Shown piece by piece: positions 33,826 through 42,257 of a DNA stretch of 64,000 nt. Position 1 is the first letter of the stretch; each line of letters starts with the position of its first letter. This stretch comes from CAVVFX01 sp963747535 (GTDB lineage Bacteria > Acidobacteriota > Terriglobia > Bryobacterales > Bryobacteraceae), in NCBI GenBank assembly GCA_963747535.1, contig CAVVFX010000002.1:62001-126000 (forward strand), in the 5' to 3' direction. A program made the position numbers and the translations under genes. Below the pieces are notes generated by a model that made no database searches, was not told the DNA's origin, and saw nothing but the letters and a program-made list of their open reading frames with translations.

Positions 33826-34407
33826 ATGCCGGCAGACGACCAACAGGTGACGCGCCTTCTCAAAGAATGGGGCGGAGGCAACAAAGAGGCCCTCGACCAG
33901 TTGATGCCCCTGGTCTACGATCAACTGCGCGCTCTGGCCGCCCGCTGCCTGTCTGCCGAACGGCCCGAGCACACCCTGCGCGCAACTGCCCTCGTCAATG
34001 AAGCCTACCTGCGGCTCGTCGGCTCTGAACTCACTTTCAACGACCGCGTTCATTTCTACGCCGTCGCTGCGCGCCTGTTGCGCCATATCCTGGTGGACCA
34101 TGCCAAGTCTCTGAACCGCGCCAAACGGGGCGGCGGCGCACCCAAGCTCTCGCTCGATGAAGCTCTGGTGATCGGCCAGGCCGCCCCCTCCGGCATCCTG
34201 GACCTGGACGATGCGCTCAAACGTCTGGCCATCCACGACTCCCGCAAAGCCGAAGTGGTCGAATTGCTGTTCTTCGGAGGACTGACTTACGACGAGGCCT
34301 CCGCGATGTTGAACATCTCGCCCGCCACTGTGCATCGCGAACTGCGTATGGCCAAGGCTTGGCTGCATCGCGATCTCACCAGCGGCGCGGCCGCCCACGG
34401 CGACTAG
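33826..34407 (+). CDS. ECF-type sigma factor (TIGR02999/SigZ-like)
   Basis: 193 residues. The order is that of ECF sigma factors of the TIGR02999 group: region 2 (LMPLVYDQLRALAARCLSAE, ALVNEAYLRLVGSE, FYAVAARLLRHILVDHAKSL) and region 4 with a helix-turn-helix (LTYDEASAMLNISPATVHRE, LRMAKAWLHRDL). Members usually work with a neighbouring membrane Ser/Thr kinase instead of an anti-sigma factor. Here the kinase gene follows by 3 bp (stop 34405-34407, next ATG 34411), so the two are coupled. A basic linker (NRAKRGGGAPKLSLDEAL) separates the two regions. Targets are unknown. Confidence 0.92.
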   Translation: MPADDQQVTRLLKEWGGGNKEALDQLMPLVYDQLRALAARCLSAERPEHTLRATALVNEAYLRLVGSELTFNDRVHFYAVAARLLRHILVDHAKSLNRAKRGGGAPKLSLDEALVIGQAAPSGILDLDDALKRLAIHDSRKAEVVELLFFGGLTYDEASAMLNISPATVHRELRMAKAWLHRDLTSGAAAHGD

Positions 34408-34410
34408 TCC

Positions 34411-37014
34411 ATGGCTTCCGGCGATACTCCAAGTTTCTGGAAGCGCCTGGACGAACTGTTCAATCAGGCGATGGACCTGGAGCCCGCCGCCCGGAAGCAG
34501 TTCGTTGCAGACCACTGTGGAGATGACGCGAAGCTCCGCGCCGAACTCGAATCTCTGTTGCACGCCGCGGAAACGTCTGATGGACTGGAGAGCCTGGTTC
34601 ACGGCGCAGCTCAGGACTTCCTGTCCAAGACGCCTTCTACCCTCGAACCGGCCAGCCGGATCGCGGGCTACGAGATACTCTCTCTGCTGGGCGCAGGCGG
34701 CATGGGCCAGGTCTATCTCGCGCAGGACGTCCGGCTCCGGCGCAAAGTAGCGATCAAAACCCTTAACGCGCAATCCGTTTACGATCGCCAGAGTCTGGGC
34801 CGGTTCGAGCAGGAGGCGCTGGCCGCCTCGGCGCTCAACCACCCCAACATTCTCACCATTTACGAAGTCGGTAAGTCCACTGGTGTTGAGTTCATCGCTT
34901 CCGAGTTCGTCGACGGGGCCACGCTGCGGGAAAAGATTTCATCGGGCAAGCTCACAACGGCAGAGGCGCTCGACATTGCCATCCAGGTTGCGACCGGTCT
35001 CACGGCCGCGCACGCAGCCGGCATCGTGCATCGCGACATCAAGCCCGAAAACCTGATGGTCCGCGGCGATGGGATCGTGAAGATCCTCGACTTCGGAATC
35101 GCCAAGCTGAATTCGGACTCGAGCAGTCAGCCGACACAACTCAGATCCATCCGCACCTATTCCGCGACACGCCCCGGAATCGTTCTGGGCACGGCCCGGT
35201 ATATGGCGCCTGAGCAGGCGCAGGGACTGGCAGTCGATGGCCGCGCCGATGTCTTCAGTCTGGGCGTTGTCCTGGATGAAATGGCCGCCAACCGGCCCAA
35301 TTTCAAAGGAGCGGATCGCCAGGAGATCATCGCCGAGCTGCTGAAAGACGATCCGTCGCCTCCGCTCTCCCTGAGCGCCATCAGCAAAAAAGCGATGCAC
35401 CAGGACCGCGAGCAGCGCTACCAAAGCGCCCAGGAGTTGCTCGATGCGCTCCAGACCTTCAGGCGCGAACGCGAATTCCGGGCAACTGCGCGCCCTCCTG
35501 CCGCGGCTCCCTCGGCCACTGGGCACCGGACGTGGCCTATCGCCGTCCTGCTTTTGGTTCTCTTTCTGGGAGGCAGTTATCTACTTTGGAAGCGATCCAC
35601 CGATCGTGCCGGCTCGACTCCGCTCCACCGCCTCGCGATCCTTCCGTTCCGCAACCTCAGGCAGGATACCGCGACCGACTTTCTCGGCTTCTCCCTGGCC
35701 GACGCCGTCATCACCAAACTGGGCTACATCAGTTCGATCGCGGTCCGCCCGTCCTCTTCCATCGATCAATATCGCAACCAATCTGTAGATCCGAGGAAAG
35801 TTGGCGCGGACCTCAACGTGGATACTCTACTCACCGGCAGCTATCTCAAAGACGGCAACGACCTGCGCATCAACACGCAATTGATCGACGTGAAACAGGA
35901 CCGCATGATCTGGCAGGATACCATCGATATCCGTTACGAGAAGCTGCTCACCGTAGAGGATCGTGTCGCCCAACAGATCATCAGCGGCCTGGAACTGAAC
36001 CTGTCCCAGACCGAAGTGGGGAATCTGAAGCTGGATAATCCCGTCAATCGCGCCGCCTATGAGGACTATCTTCGCGGCGTCGACCTCTACGCGCAGAGCG
36101 ATTTTGCGAGCGCCGTCAGGGTGCTTGAACGCTCCGCGGCGGAAGCTCCGAACTATGCGCTCACATGGGCCCACCTCGGCCGCGCCTACACTACCGCCGC
36201 CTCGCTCGAGTTCGGCGGGCGTGAGATGTACCGGAAGGCTCAGGCTGCCTACCAGAAAGCCTTATCGCTCAATCCGGCGTTGATCAGTGCGCGCATCTAC
36301 ATGGCGAATCTGCTCACCGACACGGGACACGCCGAAGAAGCTGTGCCGTTGATGCAAAAAGCCCTGGAGGAAAATCGGAACAGCGCCGAGGCTCACTGGG
36401 AACTCGGCTACGCTTACCGTTTCGGAGGCCTGCTGCCCGAATCCATCGCCGAATGTGAACGCGCCCGCCAGATCGCGCCCGCTGTAAAGATCACCAGTTC
36501 CGCCTTGAACACGTACCTCTACACTGGCAACTACGACAAGTTCCTCGCGAGCCTGCCTCCCAACGGCACCGCTTATCTCACCTTTTATCGGGGATTCGGG
36601 GAATACTACAAGCACGACACGCGCCACGCGATGGCCGACTTCGACCGTGCCTACGAACTCGATCCCGGACTCTTGCAAGCCCAGGTCGGCGCAGCGCTGG
36701 CGGAATCCATCCGGCACAGGAATCCGGAGGGCCTCGCTATTCTCCGGGATACCGAGACCAAGATCGTGGACCGGGGTGTAGCCGACGCTGAAGGGATCTA
36801 CAAGGTCTGCCAGGCGTCAGCCGTACTCGGCGATATCGGGTCTGCCTTACGCCTGTTTCGCCTGACCGTTGAAGGCGGGTTCTTCTGCTATCCCTACCTC
36901 GTTAGCGATCCCCTGATCGACAACCTTCGGCATGACCCCGGCTTCCCTGCCCTGCTGGAGAAAGCCCGTCAGCGCCACGAAGCTTTTAAAGCAAAGTTCT
37001 CCCATCCGTCGTAA
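34411..37014 (+). CDS. Membrane Ser/Thr protein kinase with periplasmic TPR region
   Basis: 867 residues. After a short N-terminal region (1-80) of ECF-associated type, a PknB-like kinase spans about 86-350: glycine loop GAGGMGQVY (94-102), K116 (VAIK), HRDIKPEN with D209, DFGIA with D227, and APE-type MAPEQAQG. One membrane helix (TWPIAVLLLVLFLGGSYLLW) is near 374-393. The periplasmic part opens with LAILPFRNLRQDTATDFLGF, the TolB/FlgO-like domain seen in acidobacterial kinases, followed by about four to six TPR-like repeats (LTWAHLGRAYTTAASLEFGG, SAEAHWELGYAYRFGG). It phosphorylates proteins in response to periplasmic signals, most likely acting on the adjacent ECF sigma factor. The TPR part resembles those of other members. 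Confidence 0.93.
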   Translation: MASGDTPSFWKRLDELFNQAMDLEPAARKQFVADHCGDDAKLRAELESLLHAAETSDGLESLVHGAAQDFLSKTPSTLEPASRIAGYEILSLLGAGGMGQVYLAQDVRLRRKVAIKTLNAQSVYDRQSLGRFEQEALAASALNHPNILTIYEVGKSTGVEFIASEFVDGATLREKISSGKLTTAEALDIAIQVATGLTAAHAAGIVHRDIKPENLMVRGDGIVKILDFGIAKLNSDSSSQPTQLRSIRTYSATRPGIVLGTARYMAPEQAQGLAVDGRADVFSLGVVLDEMAANRPNFKGADRQEIIAELLKDDPSPPLSLSAISKKAMHQDREQRYQSAQELLDALQTFRREREFRATARPPAAAPSATGHRTWPIAVLLLVLFLGGSYLLWKRSTDRAGSTPLHRLAILPFRNLRQDTATDFLGFSLADAVITKLGYISSIAVRPSSSIDQYRNQSVDPRKVGADLNVDTLLTGSYLKDGNDLRINTQLIDVKQDRMIWQDTIDIRYEKLLTVEDRVAQQIISGLELNLSQTEVGNLKLDNPVNRAAYEDYLRGVDLYAQSDFASAVRVLERSAAEAPNYALTWAHLGRAYTTAASLEFGGREMYRKAQAAYQKALSLNPALISARIYMANLLTDTGHAEEAVPLMQKALEENRNSAEAHWELGYAYRFGGLLPESIAECERARQIAPAVKITSSALNTYLYTGNYDKFLASLPPNGTAYLTFYRGFGEYYKHDTRHAMADFDRAYELDPGLLQAQVGAALAESIRHRNPEGLAILRDTETKIVDRGVADAEGIYKVCQASAVLGDIGSALRLFRLTVEGGFFCYPYLVSDPLIDNLRHDPGFPALLEKARQRHEAFKAKFSHPS

Positions 37015-37080
37015 CACTTGTGGGACAGACTTTAGTCGTTCACTCTGCCAAAAAATCCTGTCCGCCATGAGGGAGTTCCG

Positions 37081-37098
37081 CCAAAGACGTCGCTTTGG
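37081..37098 (+). repeat. Hairpin at the ribosome site of the PEP-CTERM-like gene
   Basis: CCAAAG (37081-37086) pairs perfectly with CTTTGG (37093-37098) across a 6-nt loop. The right arm ends directly against the GGAGGG Shine-Dalgarno run of the gene at 37116. Possible effects on initiation are conjecture. Confidence 0.4.
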
Positions 37099-37115
37099 AG
37101 GGTGGAACAGAGAAA

Positions 37116-37703
37116 ATGCAATTCACAACCCAAATCGCGAAACTGGCGCTGCTGGCCACCGGATTCTGCGCCGTGGTACAGGCATCCACCGTTTTCAACT
37201 TCGACAACGATACCGTAGGAACCACAACTACCTTCACGGATACCGTCGGCAATCTCTCGGCGACATTCTCGAGTTCCAGCATTCCTGGGGCTTACTCCGT
37301 GCTGCCGAGCTTCTTTGACACCCTGACAGGCAATGTCCTCGCCAGCGGCACGAATGCGCCCCTCATGATCAACTTCAGTTCGAATCTTTCTGCCATCGGT
37401 CTGCTGTTTGCCACCGCGGATTTCACGACTCCCTCGCCGTTCACCCTGACCGCTTACGAAGAGACCACGCAAGTCGGCAGCAACACTTCAACCGGGACGT
37501 TCCCGGCGGGATTCCAATTCCCCGAAGGCCAGATCGCCTTCAACGGAGCGACCTTCAACGCAGTCATCCTCTCCAGCACGGCCCCCAGTTTCGCGATCGA
37601 CGACATAACCACGGCGCCGGCGGCGGCCACGCCCGAACCCGGTTACGGTTGGATCCTCGGCCTGGCATTAGTCGCTCTCGGCACGGCGAAGCGCTCTAAG
37701 TAA
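37116..37703 (+). CDS. PEP-CTERM-like secreted protein
   Basis: 195 residues from ATG 37116, with GGAGGG upstream; the TTG at 37095 is an unlikely start. Signal peptide about 1-24 (IAKLALLATGFCAVVQASTV). The body is Ser/Thr/Phe-rich and beta-like (FNFDNDTVGTTTTFTDTVGN, FATADFTTPSPFTLTAYEET) with low complexity. The C-terminus TPEPGYGWILGLALVALGTA then KRSK is a PEP-CTERM-type sorting signal: PEP motif, one membrane helix, basic tail. Such proteins are processed by an exosortase, and no exosortase gene is in the window. The usual 'VPEP' is TPEP here. Function otherwise unknown; possibly a surface or exopolysaccharide-linked protein. Confidence 0.83.
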   Translation: MQFTTQIAKLALLATGFCAVVQASTVFNFDNDTVGTTTTFTDTVGNLSATFSSSSIPGAYSVLPSFFDTLTGNVLASGTNAPLMINFSSNLSAIGLLFATADFTTPSPFTLTAYEETTQVGSNTSTGTFPAGFQFPEGQIAFNGATFNAVILSSTAPSFAIDDITTAPAAATPEPGYGWILGLALVALGTAKRSK

Positions 37704-37797
37704 CTTACCCCGATTTCAACGCCCGTCCGACGTGTGTCCAGCGGGCGAAAAGACCAACGACTTACTCAACTTAACTGAAATGAAAGAGAAAACTGCC

Positions 37798-38877
37798 ATG
37801 AAAACGATCAACTTCACGCTACGTACCTTTGCCGCTCTGTGCGGCGTCCTGACCGCCGGCGCGCAGACTCAGAATGCGATCCTGCCACTGACCCCGCCGG
37901 TGGTATCGACCGTCCCTCCGAATGGCGACGTCAATCCTTACGGAGTTGCCGTAGTACCGCGCACGCTCCTGGGGAGCACGGTGCTTCAGAACGGAGACAC
38001 CCTGGTTTCCAACTTTAATAACGCTCAAAACCTCCAAGGCACCGGAACCACCATCGTGCGCATCAATCAACAAGGCCAGCAGTCTTTGTTCTTCCAAGGT
38101 CAGGCCCCCGGACTCACCGCGGCCCTGGGAGTCCTGTCGGACGGTATTGTCGTGGTCGGCAGCTTACCGACGGCGGATGGCACCGCGGCCACCGTGCAGG
38201 CGGGCTCGCTCCTCTTCATCGATCCGCGCGGCAACCTGCTCGGCGCCGTCAGCCAACAGCCCACGGTCAATGGGCCCTGGGGGATGGCAATTCATGATTT
38301 CGGCGGTGGTGCGGCGCAGATCTTTGTCTCCAATGTCCTGAGCGGTCAAGTCGTCAGACTTGACATCGCCTACGACGGCGGTGGGCAGACCGTGTCGATT
38401 CGGGACACAGTCACAATCGCTTCGGGTTATTCACATCGCACCGATCCGGCCGCACTCGTCCTGGGACCTTCCGGACTGGCCTACGACGCCCAGCATGACA
38501 TCCTGTATGTTGCGAGTTCGGCCGACAACGCGATCTACGGCCTCTACGGAGCCGGCAATGCCACTTCGTCGCTGGGAACGGGCTCGATGGTTTACGACGA
38601 CGCCACCAAACTGCACGGTCCGCTGGAGCTTTCGCTGACGCCGACCGGTCACCTGATCGTAGCCAATAGCGACGGATCGAATGCGGACCCCAACCAGCCA
38701 AGTGAACTCGTCGAATTCACCACCACCGGTCAGTTCGTCGCCCAATATTCAATTGATCCAAATAATGGCGGCGCCTTCGGCCTCAATGTGACCACAGTCG
38801 GTTTCGCAACGGTGCGTCTGGCCGCGGTCGACGACAACGCCAATGTCCTGAAGATATTCACCACGCTGATCCAGTAA
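37798..38877 (+). CDS. Secreted beta-propeller (NHL/SMP-30-like) protein
   Basis: 359 residues from ATG 37798; the ATG at 37780 is also possible (a Lys-rich six-residue extension). Signal peptide TLRTFAALCGVLTAGAQT. The mature protein has repeating strand-loop units typical of a six- or seven-bladed propeller: NPYGVAVVPRTLLGSTVLQN, NGDTLVSNFNNAQNLQGTGT, GVLSDGIVVVGSLPTADGT, GPSGLAYDAQHDILYVASSA and LELSLTPTGHLIVANSDGSN. No catalytic residues are recognised; related proteins are NHL-repeat or gluconolactonase-like. It follows the PEP-CTERM-like gene by 94 bp on the same strand. Function unknown. Confidence 0.82.
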   Translation: MKTINFTLRTFAALCGVLTAGAQTQNAILPLTPPVVSTVPPNGDVNPYGVAVVPRTLLGSTVLQNGDTLVSNFNNAQNLQGTGTTIVRINQQGQQSLFFQGQAPGLTAALGVLSDGIVVVGSLPTADGTAATVQAGSLLFIDPRGNLLGAVSQQPTVNGPWGMAIHDFGGGAAQIFVSNVLSGQVVRLDIAYDGGGQTVSIRDTVTIASGYSHRTDPAALVLGPSGLAYDAQHDILYVASSADNAIYGLYGAGNATSSLGTGSMVYDDATKLHGPLELSLTPTGHLIVANSDGSNADPNQPSELVEFTTTGQFVAQYSIDPNNGGAFGLNVTTVGFATVRLAAVDDNANVLKIFTTLIQ

Positions 38878-38888
38878 CCGGCACAACG

Positions 38889-38936
38889 GTGGGGCAGACC
38901 ATCGTTTTTTGTGGTCGGCCAGGCTGCGCAGCAGCC
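38889..38936. repeat. 48-bp dispersed repeat, copy B
   Basis: Intergenic between the propeller and CoA-binding genes. GTGGGGCAGACCATCG starts it, and GCAGCC ends it. Hairpin 1: GCAGACCA with TGGTCGGC (7 of 8 pairs). Hairpin 2: GGCTGC with GCAGCC (perfect, 3-nt loop). Together the copies define a two-hairpin element. Confidence 0.85.
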
Positions 38937-39021
38937 GATCAGCCGGCTCCTCACAAACTCTAATCTGTCGGTGCGGCGTCGCAGAAAGCGGCGCCGCCAT
39001 GTTGTCGTTTATGCTACATCC

Positions 39022-39444
39022 ATGAGCACTTCCTCCGAGCCTTCCCAAATCCTTCAAAAATATTGCCGCGTCGCAATCGTAGGACTTTCACCCAAGCCTT
39101 ATCGGGCAAGCCATAGCGTTGCCGCCTATCTCGACCAGCACGGCTATGAGATCACGCCTGTGAATCCTAACGCCGGCGAGATCCTCGGACACAAGTGCTA
39201 CCCATCGCTCAAGGAAGTCCCGCAACCGCTCGAGATCGTGGACATCTTCCGCAATCCCTCCGCCATTCCCGCCATTGTGGCCGACGCCATCGAATGCGGC
39301 GCCAAAGTGATCTGGATGCAGCTGGGGTTGATACACGAAGCGGCAGCACAGCAGGCGCGGGAGGCGGGCCTCCAGGTGGTCATGAATCGCTGCATCGAGA
39401 TTGAACACGCGAAATTTCACGCGCAGCAAGTGCCATCGAAGTAA
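39022..39444 (+). CDS. CoA-binding domain protein (YccU-like)
   Basis: 140 residues from ATG 39022; the longer frame back to 38911 crosses the repeat and has no leader. The Rossmann fold of the CoA_binding_2 family is visible: CRVAIVGLSPKPYRASHSVA, LDQHGYEITPVNPN, EILGHKCYPSLKEVPQPLEI, VDIFRNPSAIPAIVADAIEC, GAKVIWMQLGLIHEAAAQQA and QVVMNRCIEIEHAKF. Small single-domain members bind CoA and are of unknown physiology (E. coli YccU). Cytoplasmic. A rhodanese gene follows by 11 bp, so the two form an operon. Confidence 0.9.
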   Translation: MSTSSEPSQILQKYCRVAIVGLSPKPYRASHSVAAYLDQHGYEITPVNPNAGEILGHKCYPSLKEVPQPLEIVDIFRNPSAIPAIVADAIECGAKVIWMQLGLIHEAAAQQAREAGLQVVMNRCIEIEHAKFHAQQVPSK

Positions 39445-39455
39445 ACTGAACTCAA

Positions 39456-39824
39456 ATGGTACATGCTCCCGAATTTCTCAAGCTTGTCGACGACGCGAAG
39501 TCACGCATCCGCCAGATCGATATTGAAGGCTACAAGAGAATGGTCGCCGCACAGGAGAAGCACCTGTTGATCGACGTGCGCGAAGACCGTGAGTTCGCGG
39601 CGGCCCATGCGGCCGGCTCGATACACCTCGGCAAAGGAATTATCGAACGCGATATCGAGCGGACCGTGCCTGGGAAAGATACCCAAATGATCCTTTATTG
39701 CGGCGGTGGTTTCCGATCCGCTCTGGCGGCCGACTCGCTGCAGAAGATGGGCTACACCAATGTCATCTCGCTCGACGGCGGGTGGCACGCCTATGAAGTG
39801 TCGGGCCTGCCGGTCGAGAAGTGA
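39456..39824 (+). CDS. Rhodanese-like sulfurtransferase
   Basis: 122 residues, one rhodanese domain of about 100 residues: YKRMVAAQEKHLLIDVREDR, EFAAAHAAGSIHLGKGIIER and LYCGGGFRSALAADSLQKMG with the active-site cysteine in YCGGGFRS, then YTNVISLDGGWHAYEVSGLP, the WxxxGxPVE-type end. It should transfer sulfane sulfur from thiosulfate or a persulfide to an acceptor. The active-site loop has six residues (CGGGFRS), the length usual for rhodanese. No signal peptide, so cytoplasmic. It is cotranscribed with the CoA-binding gene and converges on the short gene at 39827. Confidence 0.92.
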   Translation: MVHAPEFLKLVDDAKSRIRQIDIEGYKRMVAAQEKHLLIDVREDREFAAAHAAGSIHLGKGIIERDIERTVPGKDTQMILYCGGGFRSALAADSLQKMGYTNVISLDGGWHAYEVSGLPVEK

Positions 39825-39826
39825 AG

Positions 39827-40018
39827 CTACTGACGCCGGTTGGGTGGAGGCGGCTGCTTGATCGACGCCTCGACCTTCCCGTATTGCTCCGCATCAAGCG
39901 TAGTTTTGAGCTGCTTTAGCAAGTCTTCGCGAACCTGCCTCTGCTTTTCGCCATACTGCTGAAGGATAGTCTGGACCTTCTGCTTCTGGTCGTCCGACAG
40001 AGGCTCCCGAAGCGGCAA
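39827..40018 (-). CDS. Short helical protein with Pro-rich tail, start uncertain
   Basis: The reverse frame ends LSDDQKQKVQTILQQYGEKQ then RQVREDLLKQLKTTLDAEQY and a tail KQPPPPNRRQ. The two amphipathic helices with 'L..DQ..KV..IL' resemble Spy/CpxP-type helical units, usually preceded by a signal peptide, but none is seen here. The nearest in-frame start after the TPM gene stop is TTG 40018. The longer frame to 40363 overlaps the TPM gene and reads as its shadow. So it is either a 63-residue cytoplasmic protein or a 5'-truncated fragment. It ends 2 bp from the rhodanese stop (convergent). Confidence 0.4.
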   Translation of the reverse strand: MPLREPLSDDQKQKVQTILQQYGEKQRQVREDLLKQLKTTLDAEQYGKVEASIKQPPPPNRRQ

Positions 40019-40064
40019 TGCGTTCAGGACGGTCCGGCAGACAGGGAGGCCCGAGACCTCTTCG

Positions 40065-40871
40065 TCACCAATCGGAAGACGCGCCGCCGCCGCCGGAATC
40101 TCCACCGCCGAATCCTCCGAAACCGCCGCCGGAACCGCCCGAATCGTAGCCGCCGAACCCTCCGCCGCCGCGTCCTCCGTAGGAGGCGTTATTGAGCAGG
40201 TTTCCCAGCAGCATTCCGGTCCAGAACCCTCCCCCGCCCCCGCCCCCACGTGTGCTGGAACGAAGCAGCGACCAGAAGATAAACAGTCCGAAGAGGATAG
40301 GGATCCACGGCACATCTCTATGCCGCTGGATAACGCGTCGACGCCCCGGCGCGGGAGCCGCAACGGTCACGTTCCTGGCTTTAGCGATAACCTCGCCGAT
40401 CGCCTGGGCGGCCGTGAGCATGGCTTGGCCATACTGCCTGGCGCGAAGTTCGGGGCGCATGTTGTCGAGCAGCAGGCCGTCGTATCCGTCCGGCAGAATC
40501 TCCTCGAGGCCGTTCCCCACTTCCAGCCGGCTGCGATGGTCCTGCACCACCAGCAGCAGCATCACGCCATTGTCTTTATTCTTTTGACCAATCCCCCAAC
40601 TGTGAAACAGGTCGTTGGCTACATCTTCGATCGGTTCGCCCTGCAGCGTTGGAAGAGTGACAAACGCCAGTTGCGCACCGGTTGCTTTTTCAATGGCGGC
40701 GGCATACTGATCGAGCGCGGTACGGCTCTGCGCATCGATGACACCGGCAAAATCACTGGTGTAGCCTTGCGGCTTGAGCGCTTTCCAGTCGACCGCGAAA
40801 GCGGATGAGACCGCAGCCAAAAAGCAGAGCGCCAGCTTCGCCGGTCGGGCCGGCCGAAGTCCACACCCCAT
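40065..40871 (-). CDS. TPM-domain membrane protein (YgcG/DUF477 family)
   Basis: 268 residues. Signal region PAKLALCFLAAVSSAFAVDW. The TPM domain (about 30-150) shows GYTSDFAGVIDAQSRTALDQ, GAQLAFVTLPTLQGEPIEDV, DLFHSWGIGQKNKDNGVMLL and VVQDHRSRLEVGNGLEEILP. One membrane helix (IPILFGLFIFWSLL) is near 193-206. The C-terminus is a Gly/Ser-rich tail (GGGFGGYDSGGSGGGFGGFG). This is the YgcG-type 'TPM-phosphatase' architecture; in plants the domain acts in photosystem repair, in bacteria its role is unknown. The start codon overlaps the stop of the M16 gene (TAATG), so the two are coupled. Confidence 0.9.
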   Translation of the reverse strand: MGCGLRPARPAKLALCFLAAVSSAFAVDWKALKPQGYTSDFAGVIDAQSRTALDQYAAAIEKATGAQLAFVTLPTLQGEPIEDVANDLFHSWGIGQKNKDNGVMLLLVVQDHRSRLEVGNGLEEILPDGYDGLLLDNMRPELRARQYGQAMLTAAQAIGEVIAKARNVTVAAPAPGRRRVIQRHRDVPWIPILFGLFIFWSLLRSSTRGGGGGGGFWTGMLLGNLLNNASYGGRGGGGFGGYDSGGSGGGFGGFGGGDSGGGGASSDW

Positions 40872-42157
40872 TAGCAGGCCAGTTCTTCGCGGCTGATCTT
40901 GAATCCATCCAGATTGCCGAGAATGGTGAGCGCGATGCTCTTCGGCTCGAAGAACTCTCGCGCAATGCGCTGGACGTCATCTTCCGTGACGTTCTCAATG
41001 CTCTCTCCCAGTTCATCGAGCGTGAAGAACTTCTTAAAGTAGATCTCCTGACGCGCCAGATTGGACATGCGGCTGGAGGTCGATTCCAGGCTCAACATCA
41101 GTGAACCTTTCAGATGATCCTTCGCGCGCCGGATTTCGTCCGGAGGAATGCGATTCTCCTTCAGGTCTTTGAACTCCTTGAGAATCGACTCTACCACCTT
41201 GCCCGCCGATTCAACCGACGTGCCGGCGTAGATCGAAAGGCACCCGGTATCGCGGTAGGGATTCAGTTCCGAAAACACCGCATAAGCCAGGCCCTGGCGC
41301 TCGCGGATATTCTGGAAAAGCCGCGAGCTCATTCCGCCGCCGAGCAAGGTATTCATCACGTAACAGGAGAATCGGTCCTCGTGCGGAACCGGATACGACG
41401 GCACTCCCATGCAAAGATGCACCTGTTCCAGTTCCTTCTTATTGCGCAGGGCAATCCGCGCATGCGTCGATGGCTTGGATTGCTCCTTAGCGGCGCCGTT
41501 ACGGGAGAAATCGGAAAACCGTTCCTGCACCAGGTCGACCAACCGCTGATGCTGCAGATTGCCGGCTGCGGTAATCAACAGGTTATGCGGCGAGTAAGCG
41601 TCGCTGTAAAACTGGTAGATGATCTCGCGGTCAAAACGCTTGACGGTTTCGCGTGTGCCGAGAATGGGCTTGCCTAACGGATGGTCCTTCCAGAAATTCG
41701 ACGAAAAAATCTCGTGGACGAGATAGTCGGGATTGTCGGCGTCCATTTTGATCTCTTCCAAAATGACGCCTTTTTCCTTCTCGATATCTTCTTCGCGGAA
41801 CAGGGGATTCAGCAGTAGATCGGCCAGGACATCGAAGGCCAGCGGCAGATGCTCGTCAAGAACCTTGGTGTTGAAGCAGACCAGTTCCTTGGAAGTGAAG
41901 GCATCGAGATTTCCGCCAATGGAGTCGACCGAGCGCGCAATGTCTTCCGCGCTGCGCGTCTTAGTCCCCTTGAAGAGCATGTGCTCAATGAAATGGGAAA
42001 GGCCGTTCTGCTCGGGAGTCTCACCACGCGATCCGGAGTTGATCCAGAACCCGACCGACACGGAACGGACATGCGACATCCTTTCAGTAATGACGCGGAG
42101 ACCATTCGGAAGAACGGTCGTTTCGATATCACGCTCGGGCGTGAGGGTAGGTGACAT
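40871..42157 (-). CDS. M16-family zinc peptidase (processing-peptidase-like)
   Basis: 428 residues. Zinc motif HFIEH at 55-59 (ligands H55 and H59, general base E58) with the third ligand E134 or E135 in GVILEEIKMD. The catalytic N-terminal half runs about 15-210, and the C-terminal half carries the 'RQGLAYAVFSELNPYRDTGC' segment with the Arg/Tyr pair usual in active members. The family (PqqL, mitochondrial processing peptidase beta) degrades peptides. No signal peptide is seen, so cytoplasmic. The rlmN gene lies 100 bp upstream on the opposite strand. The downstream gene is the coupled TPM gene. Confidence 0.94.
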   Translation of the reverse strand: MSPTLTPERDIETTVLPNGLRVITERMSHVRSVSVGFWINSGSRGETPEQNGLSHFIEHMLFKGTKTRSAEDIARSVDSIGGNLDAFTSKELVCFNTKVLDEHLPLAFDVLADLLLNPLFREEDIEKEKGVILEEIKMDADNPDYLVHEIFSSNFWKDHPLGKPILGTRETVKRFDREIIYQFYSDAYSPHNLLITAAGNLQHQRLVDLVQERFSDFSRNGAAKEQSKPSTHARIALRNKKELEQVHLCMGVPSYPVPHEDRFSCYVMNTLLGGGMSSRLFQNIRERQGLAYAVFSELNPYRDTGCLSIYAGTSVESAGKVVESILKEFKDLKENRIPPDEIRRAKDHLKGSLMLSLESTSSRMSNLARQEIYFKKFFTLDELGESIENVTEDDVQRIAREFFEPKSIALTILGNLDGFKISREELAC

Positions 42158-42257
42158 GTTTTATGGCCTGAACAGCTCTGCTTCCATTAGACCTTGTTTT
42201 TACCTGTCTCGGGAAGGCTGAAGGGTAACTTGGAAGCAGCGTGCTAAACTAACAGAG

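Noticed and set aside
40105..40363. N-terminal extension of the short gene at 39827
   Set aside because: It lies fully inside the TPM gene in another frame; its Ala/Glu/Pro-rich sequence is a shadow of the TPM Gly-rich tail.
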